Of a DNA stretch of 64,000 bases, positions 25,007 to 34,271 are shown piece after piece. Source of the DNA: Palsa-504 sp963742795 (lineage in GTDB: Bacteria; Actinomycetota; Actinomycetes; Streptosporangiales; Streptosporangiaceae); the NCBI GenBank assembly GCA_963742795.1, contig CAVUNL010000003.1, positions 434,001-498,000 on the forward strand, written 5' to 3'. Every line of letters starts with the position of its first letter. The first letter of the stretch is position 1. A program made the translations under genes and the position numbers. The notes under the pieces are model-generated. The model was given only the letters and a program-made list of their open reading frames with translations. It had not been told where the DNA came from and searched no databases.

Positions 25007-26073
25007 CCGACACCCCCGCGTGGACCCGAACTGGCCGGATCCGGGAGCTCCGGTGCGACCTCAGCGGGCACCGCCGAGGGGAGTGCCGACCGGCCCCTGG
25101 TCGTCAGCCGCCGGATCCATTCGCCGCCGGTCGGGATGATGCCGCGCGGCACGAAGAGCACGACCACGAGGAACAGCGCGCCGAGCAGGATCTCGCCGTA
25201 GTACCCGTTCGTGAAGCGAACGGTGAGGTAGAGCTGACCTGGCTCGATGATGAGCGCACCGAGCACGGGACCGGCAACAGTGCCGAGCCCGCCCAGGAAC
25301 GCCATCAGCACGATCGAGAGGTCGAAGAGCGGGTCGAAGCCGGTCTGCGGCTCGACCTGCGTGAGGTAAAGGAACCAGACGCCGCCGATCAGCCCCGTTA
25401 CCGCGCCGGACAGCGTGAATGCAGCTAGCTTGACCCGCATCGCCCGCACCCCGAGCCCTCGGGCGCGGTCCTCGTCGTCCCTGATCGCCCGCAAGTGCAG
25501 CCCGAACCTGGCCCGCCGGATCAGCCAGGCCAGGGTGATGATGCCAGCCGCGCAGGCCAGCGCGATGTAGTAGAAGGGGTCGTTGTACGTCGCAGCCTGC
25601 CAGGGCAGGAACGGGGCCGGCAGGCCGCTGGAGCCGCCGGTGAAGGAGAAGTTGAAGGCCATCAGCTGGAAGATGAAGAACACCGCGATCGTGATCACGA
25701 TGAAGGTGTGCCGCCGCACCCGCAGCGCCACCAGGCCGAACGGAACTGCGATCACCGCCCCTACTGCGGCGGCCAGCGGCAGCAGGCCGAACACCGCGGT
25801 GCCGGTGACGTGCCAGTCCCTCGCCGCGATGCCGACCGCGTAGGCGCCGCTGCCGAAGAACACGGCCTGGCCGAGTGAAATGTAACCGGAGAAGCCCGAG
25901 AACACATTCCAGGCCGAGGCGGCCGTGACGAAGATCAGCGCGAATACTCCGTAGTTCGTGACCACGGGGCTGGGGAACACGACGGGGAACAAGAGGGCCG
26001 CCGCGGCCAGGAGAACCAGCGCCGACCACTTGGCGCCCGCGGCGAGCCGGGCCCTCCTCGCTTCGCTTGTCAT
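25003..26073 (-). CDS. livM: Branched-chain amino-acid type ABC transporter, permease LivM
   Basis: 356 residues with about ten hydrophobic segments. Family hallmarks are SAWNVFSGFSGYISLGQAVFFGSGAY and the cytoplasmic coupling region ALRAIRDDEDRARGLGVRAMRVKLAAF, where the EAA-like loop meets the ATPase. The C-terminal tail after FVPRGIIP is hydrophilic and about 45 residues long. Overlaps livH and livG by four bases each. Confidence 0.88.
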   Translation of the reverse strand: MTSEARRARLAAGAKWSALVLLAAAALLFPVVFPSPVVTNYGVFALIFVTAASAWNVFSGFSGYISLGQAVFFGSGAYAVGIAARDWHVTGTAVFGLLPLAAAVGAVIAVPFGLVALRVRRHTFIVITIAVFFIFQLMAFNFSFTGGSSGLPAPFLPWQAATYNDPFYYIALACAAGIITLAWLIRRARFGLHLRAIRDDEDRARGLGVRAMRVKLAAFTLSGAVTGLIGGVWFLYLTQVEPQTGFDPLFDLSIVLMAFLGGLGTVAGPVLGALIIEPGQLYLTVRFTNGYYGEILLGALFLVVVLFVPRGIIPTGGEWIRRLTTRGRSALPSAVPAEVAPELPDPASSGPRGGVG

Positions 26074-26951
26074 TGGGCCCGGACCGCCTGCCTGCCGAGG
26101 AACCCGGTCGGGCGGATCAGAAGCACCAGCACGAGGGCGGCATAGAAGACGGCGTTCGCCCAGGTCGGCGACCAGATGTCCACGAGTGACACCACGGTGA
26201 GCATGAAGACGGACGCGACGAGCGCGCCGCCGATGCTGCCCAGCCCGCCGAGGATGACGATCGCGAGCAGTCGGGAGATCAGGTCGTAGCCGCTGTTGGG
26301 GTTGAAGCCGCCGCTGGTTGCGCCGAACATCATGCCGCCGACCGCCGTCACCCCGACCCCGACGCCGAAGGTGAGGGCGGCGACGCGGCTCGTGTCGATG
26401 CCGACGAGCCGCGCCGCCGTCTGGTCCTGCATCGTGGCGCGAACGCTGCGGCCGAACCGGGTCCGGTACAGCAGCAGGTACAGCGCCACGACCAGGATTA
26501 CCGCCAGGCCGAAGCCGAACAGGTAAATGTAGGGCAGGTAGAAGCCGAGCACGTGCACGCTGGATGTCACGTAGCTGGCGTTCAGCTGCTTGTCGTTAGG
26601 TCCGTAGATCCGATAGAGGACTCCTTCGATGATCAGCGCCATCGCGTAGGTGACGAGCAGGGTCATGGACGTCCGCTCGCGGCCACGCAGTGGCCTGATG
26701 AAGGCCCACTGGATGGCCACGCCCAAGACGAACATGGCGGGCACGGTGACGAGCAGCCCGACGAACAGGTCGATGCCGAACCGTGTCGACAGCGAGTAGC
26801 TGAGGTACGCGCCGAGCACGACCAGGATGCCCTGGGCGATGTTGATGATGTCAAGGACGCCGAAGATCAGCGTCAGGCCGACCGCCATCAGGGCATATAC
26901 ACCGCCGACGAGTATTCCGTCGACGATGGCCTGGTAGATCTGCGTCGCCAT
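26070..26951 (-). CDS. livH: Branched-chain amino-acid type ABC transporter, permease LivH
   Basis: 293 residues, eight hydrophobic segments. It begins with QAIVDGILVGGVYALMAVGLTLIFGVLDIINIAQG, the standard LivH opening, and contains RATMQDQTAARLVGIDTSRVAALTFGVG, the coupling loop. A 26-base gap separates it from the binding protein upstream. Confidence 0.88.
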   Translation of the reverse strand: MATQIYQAIVDGILVGGVYALMAVGLTLIFGVLDIINIAQGILVVLGAYLSYSLSTRFGIDLFVGLLVTVPAMFVLGVAIQWAFIRPLRGRERTSMTLLVTYAMALIIEGVLYRIYGPNDKQLNASYVTSSVHVLGFYLPYIYLFGFGLAVILVVALYLLLYRTRFGRSVRATMQDQTAARLVGIDTSRVAALTFGVGVGVTAVGGMMFGATSGGFNPNSGYDLISRLLAIVILGGLGSIGGALVASVFMLTVVSLVDIWSPTWANAVFYAALVLVLLIRPTGFLGRQAVRAQ

Positions 26952-26977
26952 GTACTCTCCGCCGGGCTAGTGAGCGT

Positions 26978-28288
26978 TCAGCTTGTCCAGTTCGGCTTAG
27001 GGTTGATGATCGCAACCGATCCCGCCGCGCTGGTCGGAAGGACCTGGTTGAAGGCGGTACCGGCGCTTTGCCACTGGAAGGTGAATGCCGCAGCGCTGGA
27101 GTTCTTGCCCAGCTCGTCGAATTTCACCGGTCCCTGGACGGTGTTGATCGTCACGCCGCTGTGCAGGTAGCTGATGATCTTGGCGTTGTCGGTGCCGCCG
27201 GTCGCCGTCACCGCCTGGGCCATCACCTGGCCCACCGAATAGGCCTCCGCCACGTCAGCGTTGATGTCCGACGGGGATCCGCCGTACTTGGCCACGTAGG
27301 CGTTCACCATCGCCTGGCTTTCCGGATTGGAGTACCCGGGATACCAGCCGTTGGGCACCATCATCCCGGTCGCGTTGCCCTTCCCCACGGCGGAGGTGAA
27401 CGCGGCGCCCTGGTCCGGCCCCGCCGCGCATATGAACATCTTGGGGTTGTAATGCTGCTGCTCGAAGGCCTGCATGAAGGCGGCCACGGTCGGAACGTCG
27501 GTGGAGCCGAGCACCACCGCCTGCGCGCCCGTGGCGGCCACCTGGTCGGCAGCCGGCTTGTAGGAGGCAGATTCGGCCGGGAAGATCTTCGAGTAAACCG
27601 TCTTCACCCCTAGCGCCTGCAGCTTCTGCTGGGCGAGCTGGACCGGCGGGTCAGCGAAGGGGTCGTCGGCCATCGGGTAGGCAGCTGTCTTCGGCCGCTC
27701 GCTTGGCGGTAGCGAAGCGACCCAGTTGACAAACGGGATCAGCTCGTCTTCGATCGGCAAGCTGACATCGAACACGTTATGCGTCGCCACGTTGGCCGGG
27801 CTCGCGAACACCGACGGCGCCCCGCCGGCGCCTTCGACCAGCGCGTAGCCGTAGTGCGCGGCGACGGACGCCGACGGCGTGGTCAGCAGCGAGGAGAACG
27901 GCCCGAACGCCAGGTCTACATGGTTCGAGCCGAAAAGGGTCGTGTAGTTCGTCGCCACCTGCGTCGGCGAGCTGTTGTCGTTGAGGATATTGAGCTTGAC
28001 CTGGCGGCCGAGCAGCCCGCCGCTCTTGTTCACGTTACTGGCCCACAGCTGATAGCCGCGCTCAAACGCCTGGCCGTCCGCGGAGAAGTCGCCGGTGAGC
28101 GAGAGCGACGCGCCGATGGTGATCGGCGTGCTGTTACTCGCGCTGGAGCTAGAACTCGCGCTCGTGCTGCTGCTGCTACTACTGCTGCTCGAGCTGCTGG
28201 TGCAGGCCGCCAGAACGCTCACCGACAACACCGCTACCCCACTCAGAGCAAAGGCACGCTTGGGGAGCCAGGGCAGATTGGGTCTCAC
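26978..28288 (-). CDS. ABC transporter substrate-binding lipoprotein (Leu/Ile/Val-binding type)
   Basis: 436 residues. The signal peptide (about 1-28) ends in a lipobox LAAC, so Cys29 should be lipidated. A run of almost pure serine (about residues 30-52) follows as a flexible tether. The mature part is a periplasmic-binding-protein type I fold: ITIGASLSLTGDFSADGQAFERGYQLW, then GGLLGRQVKLNILNDNSSP and DLAFGPFSSLLT. It has no intact motif that identifies the ligand. Second gene of the operon after the dehydrogenase at 28362. Confidence 0.87.
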   Translation of the reverse strand: MRPNLPWLPKRAFALSGVAVLSVSVLAACTSSSSSSSSSSSTSASSSSSASNSTPITIGASLSLTGDFSADGQAFERGYQLWASNVNKSGGLLGRQVKLNILNDNSSPTQVATNYTTLFGSNHVDLAFGPFSSLLTTPSASVAAHYGYALVEGAGGAPSVFASPANVATHNVFDVSLPIEDELIPFVNWVASLPPSERPKTAAYPMADDPFADPPVQLAQQKLQALGVKTVYSKIFPAESASYKPAADQVAATGAQAVVLGSTDVPTVAAFMQAFEQQHYNPKMFICAAGPDQGAAFTSAVGKGNATGMMVPNGWYPGYSNPESQAMVNAYVAKYGGSPSDINADVAEAYSVGQVMAQAVTATGGTDNAKIISYLHSGVTINTVQGPVKFDELGKNSSAAAFTFQWQSAGTAFNQVLPTSAAGSVAIINPKPNWTS

Positions 28289-28361
28289 GCCTGGTTCCTC
28301 CTTCCTCTTTGTTCCGTCCTACTGGTTGGTGTCCGCGTTACTTGGTTAGTTGATGTCTGCG

Positions 28362-29309
28362 TTACTCGGGGGTGTCGAGCCCGTCAGGTACGTCCGCGTG
28401 CTCGCTGACGAGGGCCAGCCCGGCCGACTCCGCCTGCTGCAGCAGCAGCGCGGCAAAGTCGGAATCGCCGTATCCACGTCCGACCAGGCCCTGGATGAGC
28501 TGATGGACGATCGCGGCCACCGGCATCGGCACGTCGTGCTCGCGCGCTGCGGCAAGACCAAGGTCGAAGTCCTTTCGCAGCAACGTGGCCGTGAACGTGG
28601 GCTCGAAGTCCAGGTTCACGTATGCAGGCGTCTTGTATCCGGTGAACAGCGAACCCATCACACTCTTGTTAAGGCAGGCGAGGAACGCCTGCCGGCTTAT
28701 GCCGCTCTTTTCTGCCAGAACCGTTATCTCGGCCAGTGATTGTGCCACCACGCCGAGGAACAGGTTGTGGCACAGCTTAACGGCCCTGGCGACCTCACCC
28801 TCCCCGACGTAGGTCACGCCGCGGCCGAGCATGGTCAGGTACGGCTCGGCCATGACGAACGCGTCCCGGGGTCCGGAGACCGCGGCCGTCATCTTCCCGG
28901 CCCGCACCACCTTGGGGTTCCCCATCACCGGCGCGGCGAGCAAGGCGGTACCCCGGTCGGCGATCTCGGCCCGGATCCGGGCGGAGGCCTCGGTCGATAC
29001 CGTGGAGCAATCGACCAGCACCCTCGGCGCGGCTCCGTTAGCGCCGGACATCAGCCCGTCCCGCCCGAGTACCGCGGAGATAAGGTCGTCCGACGACCCG
29101 ACCGTGATGAACACGATGTCCCTCACGGCGAGTTCCGCGGCGGTACTGACGGGCTTGGCGCCCAGCCGTACCAGCGGCTCCGCCTTGGCTGACGAGCGGT
29201 TATAGACAGCGAGGTCACAGCCGGCCCCGAGCAGCCGGCGAGCCATCTCCACACCCATGCGCCCGGTACCCAGCCAGCCAAGCCGGTGCGCATTCTCATG
29301 TCCGACCAT
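28362..29309 (-). CDS. Beta-hydroxyacid dehydrogenase (3-hydroxyisobutyrate dehydrogenase/6PGDH-like)
   Basis: 315 residues from ATG 29309 (GGGAGGGA upstream). The NAD(P) loop is LGWLGTGRMGVEMARRLL (about residues 8-25); the family substrate motif DCSTVSTEASARI follows at about 120, GNPKVVRAGKMTAAVSG next, and the catalytic Lys lies in VKLCHNLFLGV (about 175). Members reduce or oxidise short beta-hydroxyacids such as 3-hydroxyisobutyrate or tartronate semialdehyde. As the first gene of the transporter operon it suggests that the imported compound is a hydroxyacid or is turned into one. A LacI-type operator lies just upstream. Confidence 0.84.
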   Translation of the reverse strand: MVGHENAHRLGWLGTGRMGVEMARRLLGAGCDLAVYNRSSAKAEPLVRLGAKPVSTAAELAVRDIVFITVGSSDDLISAVLGRDGLMSGANGAAPRVLVDCSTVSTEASARIRAEIADRGTALLAAPVMGNPKVVRAGKMTAAVSGPRDAFVMAEPYLTMLGRGVTYVGEGEVARAVKLCHNLFLGVVAQSLAEITVLAEKSGISRQAFLACLNKSVMGSLFTGYKTPAYVNLDFEPTFTATLLRKDFDLGLAAAREHDVPMPVAAIVHQLIQGLVGRGYGDSDFAALLLQQAESAGLALVSEHADVPDGLDTPE

Positions 29310-29332
29310 GCCGCCAGATCCCTCCCGCCTCT

Positions 29333-29350
29333 GGTAACAATCGTTTGCAC
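29333..29350. promoter_or_regulatory. LacI-type operator-like site upstream of the dehydrogenase-liv operon
   Basis: On the minus strand the bases read TGCAAACGATTGTTACC, near the AAACG-type half-sites around a central CG that LacI/GalR proteins bind. It lies about 25 bases before the dehydrogenase start, and a second CTGTTACC element lies near 29398. The upstream gene on the same strand is a LacI regulator, the obvious candidate. Imperfect palindrome, so moderate confidence. Confidence 0.45.
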
Positions 29351-29635
29351 CTGAGACTGGCCTCGTACCACGCCTTTTGTCAATGCCGGATGGCCAACCT
29401 GTTACCAAAGCCCTACCAAATGGTTCTCGGCCGGACCAGCCACCCCATCATGCCATCTCACCGGACCAATTCGCGGCTGGCCAGTGGGCGGGTATATAGT
29501 GACCCGCCATTAAGGCGGACCGCGGTCTGGCCGACGTCGTATCGCTCCGTGAGGGGTGCTGAGTCTCGAGCATCATACGGCAATCGATTGCGCCAGCTTC
29601 GGAATCGCGTGTGCCGACCGCGGCGGCCTGAACCC
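29351..29635. other. Intergenic region between LacI regulator and dehydrogenase operon
   Basis: About 285 bases without a gene. It contains a TTACC element (near 29400), a TATATAG stretch at about 29513 that may be a -10 region for an unknown transcript, and the operon promoter. No stable terminator is evident after the LacI stop. Confidence 0.4.
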
Positions 29636-30761
29636 CTAGGACGTCTCGCCAGCCCGGCGCGACCCGGCCCGGCGCAGCGGCACCGCCGTCAGACGGGCGG
29701 TCCTGCCCGCATCCGGGGCGGCAGACTGCGCGGCCGACCCGGCGGGCGCGGCCACCGACTTACGGACGACCAGTTCGGGCGCGAGGTAGAGGATCTTCAC
29801 CGGCGCCTCGCGGTGGCCGATCCGCTCGAGCAGTAGCTGGGCTGCCTCGGTACCCAGCTGATAGTGCGGGAACCGCACGGTGGTAAGCGGCGGCCGCAGC
29901 CGGTCGATGAACGGCATGTCGTTGAAGCCGATCACCGAGATGTCGTCGGGGCACTGCAGGCCGACTTCGTCCAACGCGGCGTAGACCCCCACGGCCAGCA
30001 TGTCGTTGGCCGCGGCCACCGCGGTGAAGCCGCCCTGCACGGCCAGCAGCTCGCGGGCACAGCGGGTGCCCTCCTCGACCGTGTACCGGGCGGCGTAGGC
30101 GACCAGGTCCTCGCGGACCGCCAGCCCGTGCGCCGCCATGCCCTCCCGGAACCCGCGAAGGCCGGCTCACGCCGGTCGACGCCTCCTGGGGCCCCGCGAT
30201 GTGCGCGATGCGGGTGTGCCCGAGCCGGGCGAGGTGGCTGATGGCCATCCGGGCGCCCTGCTCGTTGTCGACCGAGACCGAGGGAAAGCTGTAGTCCTGC
30301 GAGAGCCGGTTCATCAGCACCACCGGCAGGTCGGCCGCCGCGGCCTCGGCGAGCAGGCGATCGTGCAGGGTGGCGGTGGCGAGTACGAAACCGTCGACGT
30401 GACGGGCCCGCATCTGCTCGAAGATCAGGCGCTCGCGGCTGGCGTCGGCGTCGGTGTTGCCGATCAGGGCCACGTAGCCCGCCGCGGCGAGCTTGTCTTC
30501 CAGGCCGCGGACGATCGGCGGAAAGAGCGGGTTGTTCAGGTCCGGAATCAGCACCCCAACCGTGTGCGAGCGGCGGGTCCGCAGGCTGCGCGCGACCGGA
30601 TTGGGCCGGTAGCCGAGCTTGGCGGCGGCGGCTGTCACCCGGCGGGCGGTGTCCTCGCTGACCAGGATGCGGGTTTCGGGATTTAGCGCGCGGGACGCGG
30701 TAGCCGGATGGACACCGGCCGCAGCAGCCACATCCCGCAGGGTGGCCGGCCGCTCAGGCAT
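29636..30761 (-). pseudogene. LacI-family regulator, one frame break
   Basis: N-terminal LacI HTH: ATLRDVAAAAGVHPATASRALN (residues about 6-27), then RRSHTVGVLIPDLNNPLFPPIVRGLE of the sensor domain. The frame changes at about 30160, after GPQEASTG; the rest (REGMAAHG, GGFTAVAAANDMLAVGVYAAL, ISVIGFNDMPFIDRLRPPLTTVRFP, ELVVRKS) continues in the next frame to 29636. The whole has LacI length plus a 35-residue basic tail. The break lies at AGCCGGCCTT and is repaired by one base. It probably regulates the operon that follows in the same direction. Confidence 0.78.
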
Positions 30762-30859
30762 GACTCATCTCGCTCCCCCACCACATGACGTGGGCACTTT
30801 GCCGCACGTCGTCGCACTTCGGATGCACTAACCTTATCTCGGCGACTCGCAGGTGAGCA

Positions 30860-31270
30860 CTACCCCAATCGGTTGTTCGCCGTGGTCAGAATGGCGGTCG
30901 GCAGCAAGCGCGCGAGCACGCCGCGATGGGTCGGGACGGCCTCGGCGTGGCGTCTCTCCCCCGCCTCGGTGAGCACCACGTAGACGCCGCGCCGGTCACC
31001 TTCGCAGTCGCACCGTTCAACCAGGCCGTGCCGGGCCAGCCGGTCGACCAGCCGGGACAGTGCGCTCTGGCTCAGGTGGACGGCTTCGGCCAGGTCCTGG
31101 GCGCGGAACTTCCGCTCCTCGTTCTCAGCCAGCCGCTCGAGGACCTCGAAGTCGCTCACGCCCAGCCCGTGCCGCTCGCCGAGCTCGCGCTCGAGCGCCG
31201 CGCACGCCGCCGCATGGCAGGCCGCCATCTCCCGCCAGGCGGTCACCACGCTGTCCTGGCTCACGCTCAC
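30860..31270 (-). CDS. MarR-family regulator
   Basis: 136 residues. Winged helix: VSDFEVLERLAENEERKFRAQDLAEAVHLSQSALSRLVDRLARHGLVERCDCEGDRRGVYVVLTEAG. Two cysteines (C-D-C) in the wing are unusual and might respond to oxidation or metal. It is divergent from an MFS exporter over 87 bases with inverted repeats, the common MarR-exporter arrangement. Confidence 0.85.
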   Translation of the reverse strand: MSVSQDSVVTAWREMAACHAAACAALERELGERHGLGVSDFEVLERLAENEERKFRAQDLAEAVHLSQSALSRLVDRLARHGLVERCDCEGDRRGVYVVLTEAGERRHAEAVPTHRGVLARLLPTAILTTANNRLG

Positions 31271-31294
31271 GAGCGCAGCTTAACGCTCTGATTT

Positions 31295-31342
31295 GGTATT
31301 TGCAAGCGCATTAATTGTTCTTGCATCTAGTGCTTGCGCATA
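31295..31342. promoter_or_regulatory. MarR/MFS divergent promoter with TTGCAAG repeats
   Basis: TTGCAAGCGCA (from about 31300), TTCTTGCAT (from about 31319) and GTGCTTGCGCA (from about 31330) give TGCAAG/CTTGCA inverted pairs and two direct GC-GCA ends in an AT-rich setting. A MarR dimer site is likely here. The repeats are imperfect. Confidence 0.45.
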
Positions 31343-31357
31343 CATATAGTCAGGCCC

Positions 31358-33014
31358 ATGACTTCATCACGTGTACTTCGCGATGACGACCGCGGCTGGA
31401 CGCCGCAACTGTGGGGCATCCTCTTCGTGCTCGGCGGCGCGCTCTGCCTCGACGCGCTGGACGTGTCGATGGTCGGCGTCGCCCTCCCGTCGATCCGGTC
31501 CGCGCTCGGCCTGAGCACGTCTTCACTGCAATGGATTGTCAGCGGCTACGTCCTCGGGTACGGCGGGCTGCTGCTGCTCGGCGGCCGGGCCGCGGACCTG
31601 CTCGGCCGGCGGCGTGTCTTCCTCGTCGCACTGGCCGTGTTCGCGCTGGTGTCTGCGTTCGGCGGCCTGGTAAGCAGCCCGGGTCTGCTGATCGCGGCCC
31701 GGTTCGTCAAGGGCGCGGCGGCGGCGTTCACCGCTCCGGCCAGCATGTCGCTGCTCACCACCACGTTCCCCGAGGGTCCGATGCGGAACCGTGCGTTCAG
31801 CATTTACACCGTCTTCGGCGCGAGCGGTTTCTCGCTGGGGCTGGTGCTGTCCGGCGTTCTCACCGAGATCAGCTGGCGGTGGACGCTGCTGGTATCCGCC
31901 CCGGTCGCGCTCGGCGTGCTGGCCGCCGCTATCTGGCTCATCCCGCGCGGCGAGCGCAGCGGGCGAGGCGGGCGCAGGTTTGACATACCCGGCGCGGTCA
32001 CGATCACGGCCGCGATGCTGCTGCTCGTCTACACGGTGGTATCGGCTCAGCAGGCCGGCTGGGGATCGGCCCGGACCGTCGGGTCGTTCGCCGCAGTGGC
32101 GGTGCTGGTCTGGGTGTTCGCCGCCATCGAGCGGCGCAGCCGGGATCCGCTCGTGCCGTTCGCCATCTTCTCCTCGGCCGGGCTGCGCCGGGCCAACATC
32201 GGGGCCGTCACGCTGTTCGGCACCTATATCTCGTTCCAGTTCCTGACCACGCAGTACCTGCAGACGCTGTCCGGCTGGTCGGCGATGTCGACCGCGCTCG
32301 CGTTCTTGCCGGCCGGCGTGATGGTCGTGGTCCTGTCCACCCGGATGGGATCGTTGCTCGGCCGGTTCGGCCCGACCCCGCTGACCGGGCTCGCCTTCGT
32401 CTGCCTGGTCCTCGCCTACGCGGTCTTCCTGCGGGCCGGTGTCCACCCGGACTACCCGGCGGTGATGCTGCCTGCCACGCTGCTGGTCGGGCTGGCGTTC
32501 GGGCTCGGTTTCTCCTCGCTCACCGTGGCGGCCACGGCCGGCGTCCCCAACTCCGAGCAGGGCCTGGCGGCCAGCCTGTTCCAGACCTCGTTCCAGGTCG
32601 GAGGCGCCGTGGTCCTGGCCATCGTCACCGCGGTGGTCGAAGGCCAGCGGAGCCGGCCAGCTCGTTTCTGCGTCGGCGACGCTGGCTGCCTACCGGCCGG
32701 CGCTGGGCCTGATCACCGGAATCGCGGCGATCGGGATGCTGGTCGCGCTGAGCGGGCTGCGCAGCCGACCGACCCAGCAGGCGGAGCTGCTCGGCGACCT
32801 GAGGACTGGCGACCTGGCGGCTACCGGCGACCTGGCGGCTACCGGCGACCTGGCGGCTACCGGCGACCTGGCGGCTACCGCCCAGAGGGACGGTCTGGAG
32901 ACCGGCGACCTAGCCGATGACCTGGCCACTGGCGACCTGGCGGCGGGCGAGCTGGTCGGCTGCCCGGCGCTACAGCAGGTCGCTGACGTCGCCGACGGCA
33001 GCACCGCGGCCTGA
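31358..33014 (+). pseudogene. DHA2-family MFS drug exporter, one frame break near the 3' end
   Basis: A fourteen-helix MFS exporter of the EmrB/QacA type: GGALCLDALDVSMVGVALPSIRSAL, the motif A stretch GGRAADLLGRRRVF, and motif C in FGASGFSLGLVLSGVLTE. The frame changes at about 32645-32658 (GGAGCCGGCCAG). Translation then goes on in the other frame through QLVSASATLAAYRPAL and the last helix, ending at 33014 with an unusual C-terminal repeat of GDLAAT. Dropping one C restores one frame. Probably repressed by the divergent MarR. Substrate unknown. Confidence 0.8.
32808..32879 (+). repeat. Four perfect 18-bp tandem repeats coding (GDLAAT)4
   Basis: Four exact head-to-tail copies of GGCGACCTGGCGGCTACC at 32808-32879, flanked by degenerate copies (GGCGACCTGAGGACT before, GGCGACCT and TGGCGACCTGGCGG after). 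They code a hexapeptide repeat in the cytoplasmic C-terminal tail of the MFS exporter. Identical copies suggest recent slippage expansion. Confidence 0.9.
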
Positions 33015-33070
33015 GCCGCTAGGCCCGGCGCGTCCCTAAGCCGCTGGGCCCGCCGCGTTAAGCACCGGGC

Positions 33071-33322
33071 CTAGCGGTAAGCCGAGATGATGATCACCAG
33101 GGACGATCCGCGCTTGCCGAGGCGGTCCAGGTTTCCGCTGCCAGCGGTGCCCGACCCTCCGGCGGGCGACAGGACCGCCCGGGTCCAGCTGACGTGCCAG
33201 CGCGGCAGGTGGCGGCCGAGCCAGCTCGGACCGGCGTTATGGTTCCGCCTGGTCTCCGCCGTGGTCCGCATGAGGTCCTCGTGGCGTTGGTCGACCAGGG
33301 TCTTCGCGATTTCCGGATGCAT
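33071..33322 (-). CDS. Small hypothetical protein
   Basis: 83 residues from ATG 33322, with GAGGAG upstream. The opening MHPEIAKTLVDQRHEDLMRTTAE is like many short actinobacterial proteins of unknown function; the rest is basic and Gly/Ser-rich. A long AT-rich palindrome stands 40 bases upstream (33363-33397), so its expression is probably controlled by a PadR-like protein. No PadR gene is adjacent. Confidence 0.6.
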   Translation of the reverse strand: MHPEIAKTLVDQRHEDLMRTTAETRRNHNAGPSWLGRHLPRWHVSWTRAVLSPAGGSGTAGSGNLDRLGKRGSSLVIIISAYR

Positions 33323-33362
33323 GATGACGTCTCCTCGTGTGTCTTCTACATCTGACAGTTAC

Positions 33363-33397
33363 GATATATCTTGACCAAGGCTTTATCAAGATATATC
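33363..33397. promoter_or_regulatory. Perfect 12+12 PadR-type operator
   Basis: GATATATCTTGA (33363-33374), an 11-base spacer, and its exact complement TCAAGATATATC (33386-33397). ATATATCTTGA-type palindromes are the typical PadR-family sites in actinobacteria. It lies 40 bases before the minus-strand small gene and about 120 bases before the VWA gene on the plus strand, so either or both could be controlled. Confidence 0.65.
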
Positions 33398-33514
33398 TCG
33401 AACCTTAATACCGCGACGGCACCTGGGAGATCTGCAGGGGCCATGCTGTGATAGTGATTGGTTTCGTGGCCGCTGGGCTGGGTCGGATACCCGCGCGCGC
33501 AGGAAGGGACCGAT

Positions 33515-34249
33515 ATGAGCGAGGCCAGAGCGGAAACAGGTGGATCGAACCGCACTCCGCGTAGTGAGATCCGCCCAGCCGTTTCTGCCAACCGCAAGAA
33601 GGAGCCCGTGCTCCTGCTGGACCTCTCGACCAGCATGAACTGGGGCGCCGCCGATGAGTACGGCCCCGAATGGCCTGATGCCGGCAGCCGCCGGGCCATC
33701 GTCATCGACGCCCTGTACGGCCTGGTCCGTGTCTTGGAGCGAGAGGACAGCGAGGCGGCTGACGAGCAAGCCGACGGTAGTGACGAACTCGGGGGCCTGA
33801 TGACCCACGGGTTCGGCAGCGGGTACGTCGAGATCGGCGACCTCAACTGCAGCAACCTGGAACGCAGGCTCAACGAGATCAAGTGGGGCGGCAAGACGTA
33901 CATCATGCCCGCCTGGAAGGCAGCGCTCGCAGACTACGACGAGGAGTTCGGCGATCGGGATCCCGACGAGCAGCCGACCATGCTCACCGTCGTGGTCACC
34001 GATGGCGAGGCCGACGACTGGATGGAGTTTGAGGCCGTCCTGGAGAAGGCGTCCGCCAAGCGTGTGTTCGTGGTTGCGATCGTGGGTCACGGCCGCAAGC
34101 ACGACGCCACCTTGACCGCCTACCAGCAGGCGGCCAGGAAAAACGCTGCCCAGGACAAGTTCGGGAAGGTACACGTCGAGGTGGTTTCGTTTGACGCTGT
34201 GACCGATCCCGACGAGATCGCGCTCGATCTGATAACGCTGGTCAGCTAG
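33515..34249 (+). CDS. VWA-domain protein
   Basis: 244 residues from ATG 33515 (AGGAAGGGA upstream). The MIDAS metal site is visible as DLSTSMN (DxSxS, about residue 35), a GGKTYIMPAWKAAL threonine region near 130, and TVVVTDGEADDW (third metal residue) near 165. It ends with IALDLITLVS, the last VWA helix. There is no signal peptide, so it is cytoplasmic. Stand-alone VWA proteins of this type are often linked to tellurium-resistance or stress systems elsewhere; no such partner is here. Function unknown. Confidence 0.78.
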   Translation: MSEARAETGGSNRTPRSEIRPAVSANRKKEPVLLLDLSTSMNWGAADEYGPEWPDAGSRRAIVIDALYGLVRVLEREDSEAADEQADGSDELGGLMTHGFGSGYVEIGDLNCSNLERRLNEIKWGGKTYIMPAWKAALADYDEEFGDRDPDEQPTMLTVVVTDGEADDWMEFEAVLEKASAKRVFVVAIVGHGRKHDATLTAYQQAARKNAAQDKFGKVHVEVVSFDAVTDPDEIALDLITLVS

Positions 34250-34271
34250 CCCTCGCGGTATTAAGCCTGCG

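Noticed and set aside
32808..32879. Short tandem repeats considered as a CRISPR array
   Set aside because: Units are directly abutted without spacers and are in frame with the exporter; no cas genes are near.
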